In this document: piece after piece, positions 1-4,944 of the stretch
Position numbering within the stretch: position 1 is the stretch's first letter
Layout of the letters: each line of letters begins with the position of its first letter
Source of the DNA: Oscillospiraceae bacterium
Lineage (GTDB): Bacteria > Bacillota_A > Clostridia > Oscillospirales > CAG-272
Length of the DNA stretch: 5,178 bases
Direction of reading: 5' to 3'
Assembly: GCA_015064195.1 (NCBI GenBank)
Contig: SVSO01000219.1
Location: 1 to 5,178 of the forward strand
Program-made: the position numbers and the translations under genes
Notes under the pieces: generated by a model
What the model saw: only the letters and a program-made list of their open reading frames with translations
What the model was told of the DNA's origin: nothing
Databases searched by the model: none

Positions 1-1085
1 TCCGGAAACAGGGTCAGCTGTTCCGATCCGCTCCGATCGATGTCCGTCAGTGCCACGCCCAGCAGTCGGAGCGGCGTTTTTCCGTTCCAAAGCTCCCGCA
101 GTAAGGCTCTCACCTCCCGGGAGATCTCCCCGGTGATATCCGTCGCCGCCGCCAGCTTTTTCTGATGGGAGCGGTTGACAAAATCGCTGGTGCGGATGGA
201 CACGGCCACGCACCACGCCTGCGCACCGTCCGCCCGCATCCGGCTTGCCACGACGTCAGACTGGGCCAGCAGGATCGCATCCGCCGCCGCGTAATCCGTC
301 ACATCCCGCTCCAGCGTGGACGAAACGCTGTAGCCCTTGGCATCCTCCCGCTGAGCCATCACCTCGGAATCGTCGATGCCGTTGGCACTGCGATGAAGAT
401 GCCGCCCCGTTTTTTCGCCGAACAGCGAGCAGAGCGTGTCCTCGCCGCAGTTTGCCAGCTGGCCGATGGTGGAAATGCCCACCCGCCGCAGCTTTGCTGC
501 CGTCGCTTCGCCAACGGACAGCAATTCCTCCACATCAAGCGGCCACAATTTTTCCGGGATCTCCGCCGGCCACAGGGTGTGAACAAGGTCGGGCTTCTTG
601 AAATCCCCGGCCATCTTCGCGCACAGCTTGTTCTCGCCGATGCCCACGTTCACCGTAAAGCCGAGACGGTCGCGAATGGTGTCCTTCAGCCGATGAGCCG
701 CTTCCACGGGATCGGGATAGACCCGCTCCGTGCCGGTCATATCGAGAAAGCACTCGTCGATGGAAAATTTCTCCACCACCGGCGCAAATTCCTCGCAGAT
801 AGCCACAAATTTCCGGGAGGATGCCACATACAGCGAAAAGTCCGGCTTTGCCAGCACAAGATCTGGACATTTGCGCAGAGCCGTGGCCACCGGTTCGCCG
901 GTCTTGATGCCGAACGCTTTTGCCGGGGTGCTTTTTGCGAGGATGACGCCCCGCCGCTGTGCCTGATCGCCGCCGATGGCCGACGGGATCAGCCGCAGAT
1001 CCGGCTCGCCATTCTGCACCCGCCGCGTCGCTTCCCACGACAAAAACGCGCTGTTCACATCCACATGAAAGATCAGTCTTGACAT
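1..1085 (-). CDS. dinB: DNA polymerase IV (Y-family translesion polymerase), C-terminal end cut by window edge
   Basis: Error-prone Y-family polymerase that copies past damaged bases. It acts in the cytoplasm at stalled forks, held there by the sliding clamp. The 361 visible residues begin MSRLIFHVDVNSAFLSWEA, with the first metal-binding Asp at D9 and the likely steric-gate residue at F14. The catalytic SIDE motif lies at 108-111 (D110, E111), followed by CFLD. The thumb/HhH region follows at about 185-230 and the little-finger domain after about 245. A clamp-binding QLTLF sits at 356-360, so only a short tail should lie beyond position 1. The ATG at 1085 is chosen because GGAG lies 8 bases upstream and the N-terminus matches the family. 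The gene overlaps the end of pnuC by 13 bases in another frame, which implies cotranscription and translational coupling. No SOS-type operator was seen in front of it. Family assignment is firm; the physiological role is inferred. Confidence 0.95.
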   Translation of the reverse strand, partial: MSRLIFHVDVNSAFLSWEATRRVQNGEPDLRLIPSAIGGDQAQRRGVILAKSTPAKAFGIKTGEPVATALRKCPDLVLAKPDFSLYVASSRKFVAICEEFAPVVEKFSIDECFLDMTGTERVYPDPVEAAHRLKDTIRDRLGFTVNVGIGENKLCAKMAGDFKKPDLVHTLWPAEIPEKLWPLDVEELLSVGEATAAKLRRVGISTIGQLANCGEDTLCSLFGEKTGRHLHRSANGIDDSEVMAQREDAKGYSVSSTLERDVTDYAAADAILLAQSDVVASRMRADGAQAWCVAVSIRTSDFVNRSHQKKLAAATDITGEISREVRALLRELWNGKTPLRLLGVALTDIDRSGSEQLTLFP

Positions 1086-1756
1086 TGCCGTTTCTCCATT
1101 CGTTTCCAATTGATGAAGCCGTAGATATCGTTCACGAAAAACATGACAAAGCAGGCAGTCATGGCAAGGCAGGAGATGTCAGTGATGGCCGCCATGATCC
1201 AGAGAATGATGAGCACCACATCGTTTGCGGCATAGGCCAGCGCGTAGTAAGGACTGCGCAGGAAGGTGAGGGATGCCGCCACAAAGCTGGTGGTGACGGA
1301 AATGGTGCTGACCAGCAGATTTGCCGTCTCAAGAGCGGAGAGGATGATATAAAACGCCGCTGTGACGAGGATGGATGCGATGGCGAGAAGGGTGAGCTTT
1401 TTCGCGGTCAGCGGCGGTGCGACTGCCACCTCTTTTGCATTTTTCGCCGGATTTCGGATCCATGCCACCGCCGCCGCAATGGCCATGGGTGCGGACATTC
1501 CGAGGTAGGTGATCATCTCGCCGAAGTAGCGATGCTTCAGGGAAATGATGCCGTAAACGATGGCAAATGCCACGGTCAGCAGCTGGCCGGCCACCTGCCC
1601 TTTTGCAACAAAAATGAGTGCCGCCGCGCCGATGAGGGAAGCGATGAGGGACACGGGATCGCCGTCACCGCCGAGGAAATAGCTGAGCGTGCACACCGCC
1701 GACGATGCCGCCCAGAGAAGAAGTTCAAATTTAGTCAGTCCGAATATGCTTTTCAC
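1073..1756 (-). CDS. pnuC: PnuC-family nicotinamide riboside transporter
   Basis: Inner-membrane facilitator of the PnuC family, which takes up nicotinamide riboside (an NAD precursor) that is trapped inside by phosphorylation. The protein has 227 residues, normal for the family. About seven hydrophobic segments are visible, roughly at 11-29, 34-51, 55-73, 80-100, 120-141, 145-165 and 172-215 (the last holds two passes). Family hallmarks are FGEMITYLGMSAPMA near 78-92, SPYYALAYAANDV at 168-180 and NDIYGFINWKRME at 209-221. Translation starts at GTG: an in-frame TAG lies five codons upstream, and GGGAG is spaced 6 bases from the GTG. The gene is first in a pnuC-dinB unit with its own strong promoter and a leader containing a terminator-like stem. 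Some relatives carry thiamine or riboflavin-type substrates, so the exact substrate is inferred. No TPP or FMN riboswitch features were recognised in the leader. Confidence 0.9.
   Translation of the reverse strand: MKSIFGLTKFELLLWAASSAVCTLSYFLGGDGDPVSLIASLIGAAALIFVAKGQVAGQLLTVAFAIVYGIISLKHRYFGEMITYLGMSAPMAIAAAVAWIRNPAKNAKEVAVAPPLTAKKLTLLAIASILVTAAFYIILSALETANLLVSTISVTTSFVAASLTFLRSPYYALAYAANDVVLIILWIMAAITDISCLAMTACFVMFFVNDIYGFINWKRMEKRQCQD
1094..1097 (-). promoter_or_regulatory. dinB ribosome binding site inside pnuC
   Basis: The minus strand reads GGAG, then 8 bases, then the dinB ATG. The site lies within the last codons of pnuC. This fixes the dinB start and supports reinitiation or coupling at the overlapping stop and start. 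Confidence 0.7.
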
Positions 1757-1762
1757 GATGTT

Positions 1763-1767
1763 CTCCC
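1763..1767 (-). promoter_or_regulatory. pnuC ribosome binding site
   Basis: GGGAG on the minus strand, 6 bases before the GTG start at 1756. It lies only six bases after the U6 run of the leader terminator-like stem, so termination at that run would remove the ribosome site from the transcript. CUCCC at the start of the leader (1853-1849) is complementary to it. Confidence 0.75.
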
Positions 1768-1773
1768 GAATCT

Positions 1774-1826
1774 AAAAAAGCATCCGTCGGCGTATCTTCA
1801 AAGACCTAACGATACGTCGCGAATGC
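1774..1826 (-). terminator. Intrinsic terminator-like stem in the pnuC leader (candidate attenuator)
   Basis: On the minus strand, GCAUUCG (1826-1820) pairs with CGGAUGC (1786-1780), and CGUAUC (1816-1811) pairs with GAUACG (1796-1791). Two more G-C pairs between them leave one bulged A and one A-C mismatch, giving about 15 pairs under a 14-nt loop. UUUUUU follows at once (1779-1774). This has the form of a Rho-independent terminator. It sits between a promoter and the pnuC ribosome site with no gene before it, so it is more likely a conditional (attenuation) terminator than the end of a gene. A short independent RNA ending here is the alternative. Confidence 0.6.
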
Positions 1827-1860
1827 AGTCTGCAATCATCTCCCCGGTGGGAGTATGTCA

Positions 1861-1889
1861 ATTATAACACAGTTTGCCCGATTTGTCAA
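1861..1889 (-). promoter_or_regulatory. Consensus sigma-A promoter for pnuC-dinB
   Basis: The minus strand carries -35 TTGACA (1889-1884), a 17-bp spacer and -10 TATAAT (1866-1861), with TGT before the -10 giving a TG-extended element. Both hexamers match the consensus perfectly. The -35 box lies in the spacer of an 11-bp inverted repeat, and the right arm of that repeat lies between -35 and -10. A bound repressor would therefore block RNA polymerase. Confidence 0.85.
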
Positions 1890-1903
1890 GTGAATCGGGC
1901 AAA
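1873..1903. repeat. Perfect 11-bp inverted repeat over the pnuC promoter (operator or terminator)
   Basis: TTTGCCCGATT (1873-1883) and AATCGGGCAAA (1893-1903) are exact inverted copies with a 9-bp gap. The repeat begins 3 bp after the stop of the upstream minus-strand gene, which suits a terminator hairpin. However, the stem is followed by CUGUGUUAUAAUUG rather than a U run. Its placement over the -35 box and spacer of a consensus promoter suits an operator. Both roles could be combined. Confidence 0.65.
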
Positions 1904-1905
1904 TT

Positions 1906-2427
1906 TCACCGGAGAAGCTCCATTTTTTTATCAAACTCATCAAAGGAGATCGTTCCCGCCGCGTATTCGTCCCGGAGCGTGGAGATCTCCGCCGCCAGCT
2001 CCTCCAGCTCATCCGCATATTCGCTGGAAAGCAGCAGCGAATTGTTATGCTCGGTGGCAAGCTGCGCCCGCTTACTGCCGCCGCGGATGGCGTATTCGTA
2101 CTGCGCCACCAGCTCCGCGTATTCATCGAAGCCGATCTCGCCCCGATACAGCCGCGCCTCCACATCGTCTCTGGGCGTTGTGACGATGACGTTGCCGTTG
2201 GAATCCAGCTTCAGCGAATAGCCAAGGCAGTTTTCAATGGTGGCCGTCCGCTCGCGCCAACGGGGAGCGAGGATGGAGATGACAACCAGAGCGATGCCGA
2301 CGAGGAGGATGATGCCCATGAGCAGCAGACGTTCCACCGATGTGCCCTCATGTGCCGATATGATCAGCCCCGCGCCGCCGACAGATGTGATGAGTATTCC
2401 GAAGATCCGCACGATCCAGACTGCCAT
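1906..2427 (-). CDS. Two-helix membrane protein with two SHOCT-like motifs, function unknown
   Basis: The protein has 173 residues. Two hydrophobic segments, about 4-25 and 34-54, form an N-terminal hairpin. They are followed by the basic APRWRER (54-60), which should mark the cytoplasmic side, so the rest is probably cytoplasmic. The first SHOCT-like stretch is at about 88-111 (ARLYRGEIGFDEYAELVAQY), and a second one at the end is at about 151-173 (AAGTISFDEFDKKMELLR). Between them, 134-150 is rich in Glu and Leu and probably helical. SHOCT (short C-terminal) motifs are known as small oligomerisation or docking segments; this is family knowledge, and the role here is not known. The frame stays open 63 codons further upstream, but AGGAGG six bases before the ATG at 2427 and the downstream promoter at 2462-2490 decide the start. 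The gene has its own promoter and lies upstream of pnuC on the same strand. Confidence 0.75.
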   Translation of the reverse strand: MAVWIVRIFGILITSVGGAGLIISAHEGTSVERLLLMGIILLVGIALVVISILAPRWRERTATIENCLGYSLKLDSNGNVIVTTPRDDVEARLYRGEIGFDEYAELVAQYEYAIRGGSKRAQLATEHNNSLLLSSEYADELEELAAEISTLRDEYAAGTISFDEFDKKMELLR

Positions 2428-2433
2428 ACCGCT

Positions 2434-2439
2434 CCTCCT
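2434..2439 (-). promoter_or_regulatory. Ribosome binding site fixing the start of the SHOCT-like gene
   Basis: AGGAGG on the minus strand, six bases before the ATG at 2427. It rules out the longer reading from 2616, which would begin upstream of the promoter. Confidence 0.8.
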
Positions 2440-2461
2440 CTCAAAAATTACTGTTACCACC

Positions 2462-2490
2462 ATTATATCACATTCCGGCGAAAGAATCAA
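2462..2490 (-). promoter_or_regulatory. Minus-strand sigma-A promoter for the SHOCT-like gene
   Basis: -35 TTGATT (2490-2485), 17-bp spacer, -10 TATAAT (2467-2462), with TGA just before the -10 forming an extended element. Predicted start is near 2455, about 28 nt before the ATG. It stands back to back with the plus-strand promoter, with 9 bp between the two -35 boxes. Confidence 0.75.
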
Positions 2491-2503
2491 GGTTTTTACT
2501 TGA
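2487..2503. repeat. Small inverted repeat between divergent -35 boxes
   Basis: TCAAG (2487-2491) and CTTGA (2499-2503) are inverted copies 7 bp apart. They largely coincide with the two -35 hexamers facing away from each other. This may simply follow from the two promoters, or may be a shared operator. The arms are too short to decide. Confidence 0.25.
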
Positions 2504-2528
2504 ATTTCACGAAAAACTGTGGTATAAT
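2500..2528 (+). promoter_or_regulatory. Plus-strand sigma-A promoter for the flavoprotein-hydrolase unit
   Basis: -35 TTGAAT (2500-2505), 17-bp spacer, -10 TATAAT (2523-2528), preceded by TGG (extended -10). Predicted start is near 2535, about 32 nt before the ATG at 2567. Confidence 0.78.
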
Positions 2529-2552
2529 GGAATTGATCGAAAATTTTCACAC

Positions 2553-2558
2553 AAGGAG
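2553..2558 (+). promoter_or_regulatory. Ribosome binding site of the tandem flavoprotein gene
   Basis: AAGGAG, 8 bases before the ATG at 2567. It supports that start together with the flavodoxin-like N-terminus that follows directly. Confidence 0.8.
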
Positions 2559-2566
2559 ACGACATC

Positions 2567-3907
2567 ATGCGAATTTTAGTCATCAACGCAAGTCCCAAGG
2601 GGAAGGATTCCATCACCTTCCAGACTGTCCGGTATTTGGCAAAGCTTCACCCCGAGCATCAGTTCAAAGCGCTCCATGTGGGCAAAAAGATCCGCGCCTT
2701 TGAGCGGGACATCACCCCGGCCCTCCGGCTCATGGAAGCGGCGGATTTTGTATTATTTGCTTATCCCGTATACACCTTTATCGCGCCGTGGCAGCTCCAT
2801 CGCTTTGTGGAATTAGTGAAGGAATCCGGCGTGGATCTGGCTGGCAAATTTGTCTCGCAGATCACCACCTCCAAGCATTTTTACGATGTGACCGCCCACC
2901 GCTGGCTCACTGAAAACGCACAGGATATGGGAATGCGGGTGCTGCGCGGACTGTCGGCGGACATGGACGATCTGCTGACGACATCCGGCCAGCGTCAGGC
3001 ACGGGAGCATTTCGATTTTCTCATGAACGCCATGGAAAACGGCATCGTGGAGCCGCGGCTTACAAAATCCACGCCGGCCAAGCACTGCCCCGTCACCGTT
3101 CCGGATGCGCCATCCGTTGAAAAGCCGGGCGATGTGGTGATCCTCACCAACTGCACGGAATCGGATGAACAGCTCCGTGCCATGATCCGCCGGTTCGCCG
3201 CCGTGCTTCCCCGGGCATCCCGCGTCATCAACATCGGGGAATATCCCTTCTCCGGCGGCTGTCTCGGATGCTTCCACTGCGCCGTGGACGGAAAATGCAT
3301 CTACAAGGACGGATTTGACGAATTCCTGCGCACAGAGATCCAGCGCGCCGAGGCGATCGTCATGGCATTTTCGGTGAAGGATCACTCCATGGGCGCGTCC
3401 TTCAAGCTGTACGATGACCGGCAGTTCTGCAACGGACACCGCACCGTCACCATGGGAATGCCCATGGGCTATCTCATCAGCGGAAATTATGCCGACGAGC
3501 CGAATCTGCAGATGATTTTGGAAGGCCGGGCGAATGTGGGCGGCAACTATCTGGCCGGCATCGCCACGGATGAGGAGAATCCCGATGCAGCCATCGATGC
3601 GCTGGCGAAGAATCTCGATTGGGCGCTTGCCACCGGTCACGTTCCGCCGCAGAATTTCCTCGGCGTCGGCGGCATGAAGATCTTCCGCGATCTCATCTGG
3701 ATCATGCAGGGTATGATGAAGGCCGATCACCGCTTCTACAAGGCTCACGGCCAGTACGATTTCCCGCAGAAACAGTGGCCGCGGATGCTGGCCATGTACG
3801 CCGTCGGTGCCATGCTGGCATCCCCGGAGCTGAAGAAAAAGCTCGGCTCAAAGATGACCGAAGGAATGCTCATGCCCTATAATGCGATGCTGAAGAAGCT
3901 GAAATAA
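2567..3907 (+). CDS. Tandem flavodoxin-fold / iron-sulfur flavoprotein-like oxidoreductase
   Basis: A 446-residue soluble protein that looks like two NAD(P)H-dependent FMN reductase (flavodoxin-fold) domains in one chain. Domain 1 (about 1-165) starts with beta strand MRILVIN and the phosphate loop NASPKGKDSIT (7-17), followed by FVLFAYPVYTFIAPW (61-75). Domain 2 (about 187-345) starts with VVILTNCTESDEQL, a changed phosphate loop. It carries cysteines 232, 235, 238 and 244, spaced CX2CX2CX5C. That compact motif binds a [4Fe-4S] cluster in archaeal and clostridial iron-sulfur flavoproteins. MAFSVKDHSMGASFKLYDDR (266-285) resembles their FMN and substrate loop. Residues from about 350 on form a tail I cannot assign. 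Single-domain relatives are about 180-250 residues, so this is a fusion or duplication. The gene ends TAA TGA and is followed 51 bases later by the hydrolase. Electron transfer is likely; the substrate is unknown. Confidence 0.8.
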   Translation: MRILVINASPKGKDSITFQTVRYLAKLHPEHQFKALHVGKKIRAFERDITPALRLMEAADFVLFAYPVYTFIAPWQLHRFVELVKESGVDLAGKFVSQITTSKHFYDVTAHRWLTENAQDMGMRVLRGLSADMDDLLTTSGQRQAREHFDFLMNAMENGIVEPRLTKSTPAKHCPVTVPDAPSVEKPGDVVILTNCTESDEQLRAMIRRFAAVLPRASRVINIGEYPFSGGCLGCFHCAVDGKCIYKDGFDEFLRTEIQRAEAIVMAFSVKDHSMGASFKLYDDRQFCNGHRTVTMGMPMGYLISGNYADEPNLQMILEGRANVGGNYLAGIATDEENPDAAIDALAKNLDWALATGHVPPQNFLGVGGMKIFRDLIWIMQGMMKADHRFYKAHGQYDFPQKQWPRMLAMYAVGAMLASPELKKKLGSKMTEGMLMPYNAMLKKLK

Positions 3908-3915
3908 TGAATAAT

Positions 3916-3969
3916 GCGGTACACACAGGGAATACTCACATAAAACGGAGGACTTCCCATGTGTACCGC
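3916..3969 (+). promoter_or_regulatory. mRNA hairpin enclosing the hydrolase ribosome site and start codon
   Basis: GCGGTACACA (3916-3925) pairs exactly with TGTGTACCGC (3960-3969). After a small internal loop (CA against A), GGGAA (3928-3932) pairs with TTCCC (3954-3958). The 21-nt loop contains the ribosome site GGAGG (3947-3951), and the AUG (3959-3961) lies at the internal loop and in the stem. The stem starts 8 bases after the upstream TAA (3905-3907), so a ribosome terminating there would cover its base. No U run follows, so this is not a normal terminator. A translational-coupling or start-gating hairpin is the best reading. Confidence 0.6.
3947..3951 (+). promoter_or_regulatory. Hydrolase ribosome binding site in hairpin loop
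   Basis: GGAGG, seven bases before the ATG at 3959. It sits unpaired in the loop of the hairpin at 3916-3969 and sets the start that leaves Cys at position 2. Confidence 0.8.
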
Positions 3970-4885
3970 TCTTTTTCTGAAGCAATCCCACCTCTTCGGC
4001 CGGACGCTTGACGTCAGCCGCTCATACGGCGAATCTGCGGTCATCGTGCCGCGTGGATTTCCCTTCCCTTTTCGCCATTCTCCGATATGCACCGATCATC
4101 CCGCCATACTCGGCATTGCACGGATTGAGGATGGTGTACCGCTGTTTTTCGACGGCATGAACGAATACGGGCTCGCCGCCGCCGGGCTGAATTTTCCCGG
4201 ATATGCGGTCTATCATGCGGCAAAAACAGGCCATGCTGCTGCATCCTATGAGTTTATTCCGTGGATCCTCTGCCATTGCCGCACGCTTGCCGATGTGCGC
4301 GTGCTGCTCGAAGATACGGGCATCACGTCCGACAGCTTCCGTGATGATCTGCCGCCGACACCGCTTCACTGGATGATTGCTGATCCGGACGGCGCACTGA
4401 CCGTGGAACAAACGGCAGACGGACTGCAAATATTCGAGAATACCGTCGGGGTGCTGACCAACAGTCCGCCGTTTCCCTATCATATGACCCGCCTTTGTGA
4501 TTTCATGGCCTGCGGCGATGCACAGCCGGACAATCGGCTGTATCCGCAAGTCTCACTCATCCCCTGCTCGAATGGCATGGGCAGCATCGGACTGCCGGGT
4601 GATTTTTCTTCCGCCTCACGCTTTGCACGGGCGGCATTTATGGCATCCCATGCTCCGTCGGATAGCGGCATCGACGATTTTTTCCATCGCCTCGACTGTG
4701 TTTCGATCCCCCGCGGATGCGTCACAGCAGAGGACGGCGGCCATTTCACCGCATACGCATCCTGCGCAGATTTGTCAGGCATCGCCTACCATTTCACAAC
4801 CTACAGCTGCCGCAGCATCCGCAGCATTCACCTGAATGATGAAGACGCTGACGGCTGCACACTGACGCGGTTTGATATGAGCTGA
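3959..4885 (+). CDS. cbh: Choloylglycine hydrolase (bile salt hydrolase / penicillin V acylase family)
   Basis: An N-terminal nucleophile hydrolase that splits linear C-N amide bonds, typically glycine or taurine from conjugated bile salts, or the side chain of penicillin V. The start MCTA puts Cys2 as the nucleophile exposed after Met removal. Expected active-site residues follow in order: R15 and D18 in FGRTLD, N78 in GLNFPGYAVY, N168 in GVLTNSPPFPYH and R221 in GLPGDFSSASRF. LHWMIAD (136-142) and the VEQT that follows also match clostridial choloylglycine hydrolases as I remember them. The 308 residues are slightly short compared with about 315-330. No signal peptide is visible, so the enzyme is cytoplasmic. 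I see no separate promoter in the 51-base gap, so it is probably cotranscribed with the flavoprotein gene. Bile salt rather than penicillin V as substrate is inferred from the clostridial-type motifs and is not certain. Confidence 0.9.
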   Translation: MCTALFLKQSHLFGRTLDVSRSYGESAVIVPRGFPFPFRHSPICTDHPAILGIARIEDGVPLFFDGMNEYGLAAAGLNFPGYAVYHAAKTGHAAASYEFIPWILCHCRTLADVRVLLEDTGITSDSFRDDLPPTPLHWMIADPDGALTVEQTADGLQIFENTVGVLTNSPPFPYHMTRLCDFMACGDAQPDNRLYPQVSLIPCSNGMGSIGLPGDFSSASRFARAAFMASHAPSDSGIDDFFHRLDCVSIPRGCVTAEDGGHFTAYASCADLSGIAYHFTTYSCRSIRSIHLNDEDADGCTLTRFDMS

Positions 4886-4891
4886 AAATCA

Positions 4892-4919
4892 AGGAGCGAA
4901 GGGAAATCCCTCCGCTCCT
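4892..4919. terminator. GC-rich hairpin after the hydrolase gene
   Basis: AGGAGCG (4892-4898) pairs with CGCTCCT (4913-4919). After an A-C mismatch, AGGG (4900-4903) pairs with CCCT (4908-4911) under loop AAAT. It lies 6 bases after the stop. On the plus strand it is followed by ACAAAAATC, not a U run. On the minus strand it is followed by TTGATTTTC. It may work with the next hairpin or may stop transcripts coming from the right. Confidence 0.55.
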
Positions 4920-4921
4920 AC

Positions 4922-4944
4922 AAAAATCTATACAGTAGATTTTT
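4922..4944. terminator. AT-rich 9-bp perfect hairpin with A5/T5 ends
   Basis: AAAAATCTA (4922-4930) and TAGATTTTT (4936-4944) are exact inverted copies around TACAG. An A-run followed by a T-run is the layout of a two-way terminator, but the core has few G-C pairs. It follows the GC-rich hairpin by 2 bases, so the two probably act as one termination region. Confidence 0.45.

Larger units (their letters stand above)
1757..1854 (-). ncRNA. pnuC 5' leader RNA with alternative structures
   Basis: Predicted transcript start is the A at 1854 (or 1856), giving about 98 nt before the GTG. The leader opens with a hairpin, CUCCC (1853-1849), loop ACCG, GGGAG (1844-1840). Next is a short possible stem, GAUUGC (1837-1832) with GCAUUC (1826-1821) and one U-U mismatch. 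That stem would take the 5' arm of the terminator-like stem and so could act as an antiterminator. I recognise no known riboswitch class. The roughly 27 nt upstream of the terminator stem would be small for an aptamer, so a protein- or tRNA-free attenuation mechanism, or ligand sensing by the stem itself, remains open. Confidence 0.4.

Noticed and set aside
535..1038. 167-residue minus-strand frame inside dinB
   Set aside because: It is a shifted frame of the same gene. The true DinB frame starts at 1085 and stays open to the left edge.
165..1082. 305-residue plus-strand open frame
   Set aside because: It lies antisense to dinB, which has a clear catalytic motif set. The frame is a by-product of high GC at codon third positions, with no ribosome site and a Pro/Arg/His-rich composition.
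1757..1854. Known riboswitch (TPP, FMN, preQ1 or NAD type) before pnuC
   Set aside because: None of the conserved pieces I can recall is present. I therefore report only the terminator-like leader, without a class.
959..1867. 302-residue plus-strand open frame
   Set aside because: It is antisense to pnuC and to its promoter and leader. The product is rich in His, Cys, Asp and Gly, resembles no family, and has no ribosome site.
2428..2616. 63-codon upstream extension of the SHOCT-like gene
   Set aside because: It would begin before the minus-strand promoter and inside the divergent transcript. A strong AGGAGG site marks the start at 2427, and the extension has no family-like sequence.
2813..3748. 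311-residue minus-strand open frame
   Set aside because: It is antisense to the flavoprotein gene, which has clear domains, a promoter and a ribosome site. The His/Gly/Val-rich product looks like a mirror of GC-rich codons.
3916..3969. Terminator of the flavoprotein gene
   Set aside because: No U run follows the stem, the loop is 21 nt, and the 3' arm is coding sequence of the next gene. A start-gating hairpin explains it better.
3877..4092. 71-residue minus-strand frame across the hydrolase start
   Set aside because: No ribosome site. It is explained by the antisense of the flavoprotein end, the start hairpin and the hydrolase N-terminus.
4022..4549. 175-residue minus-strand frame
   Set aside because: It is antisense to the hydrolase, whose active-site residues run through the whole region.
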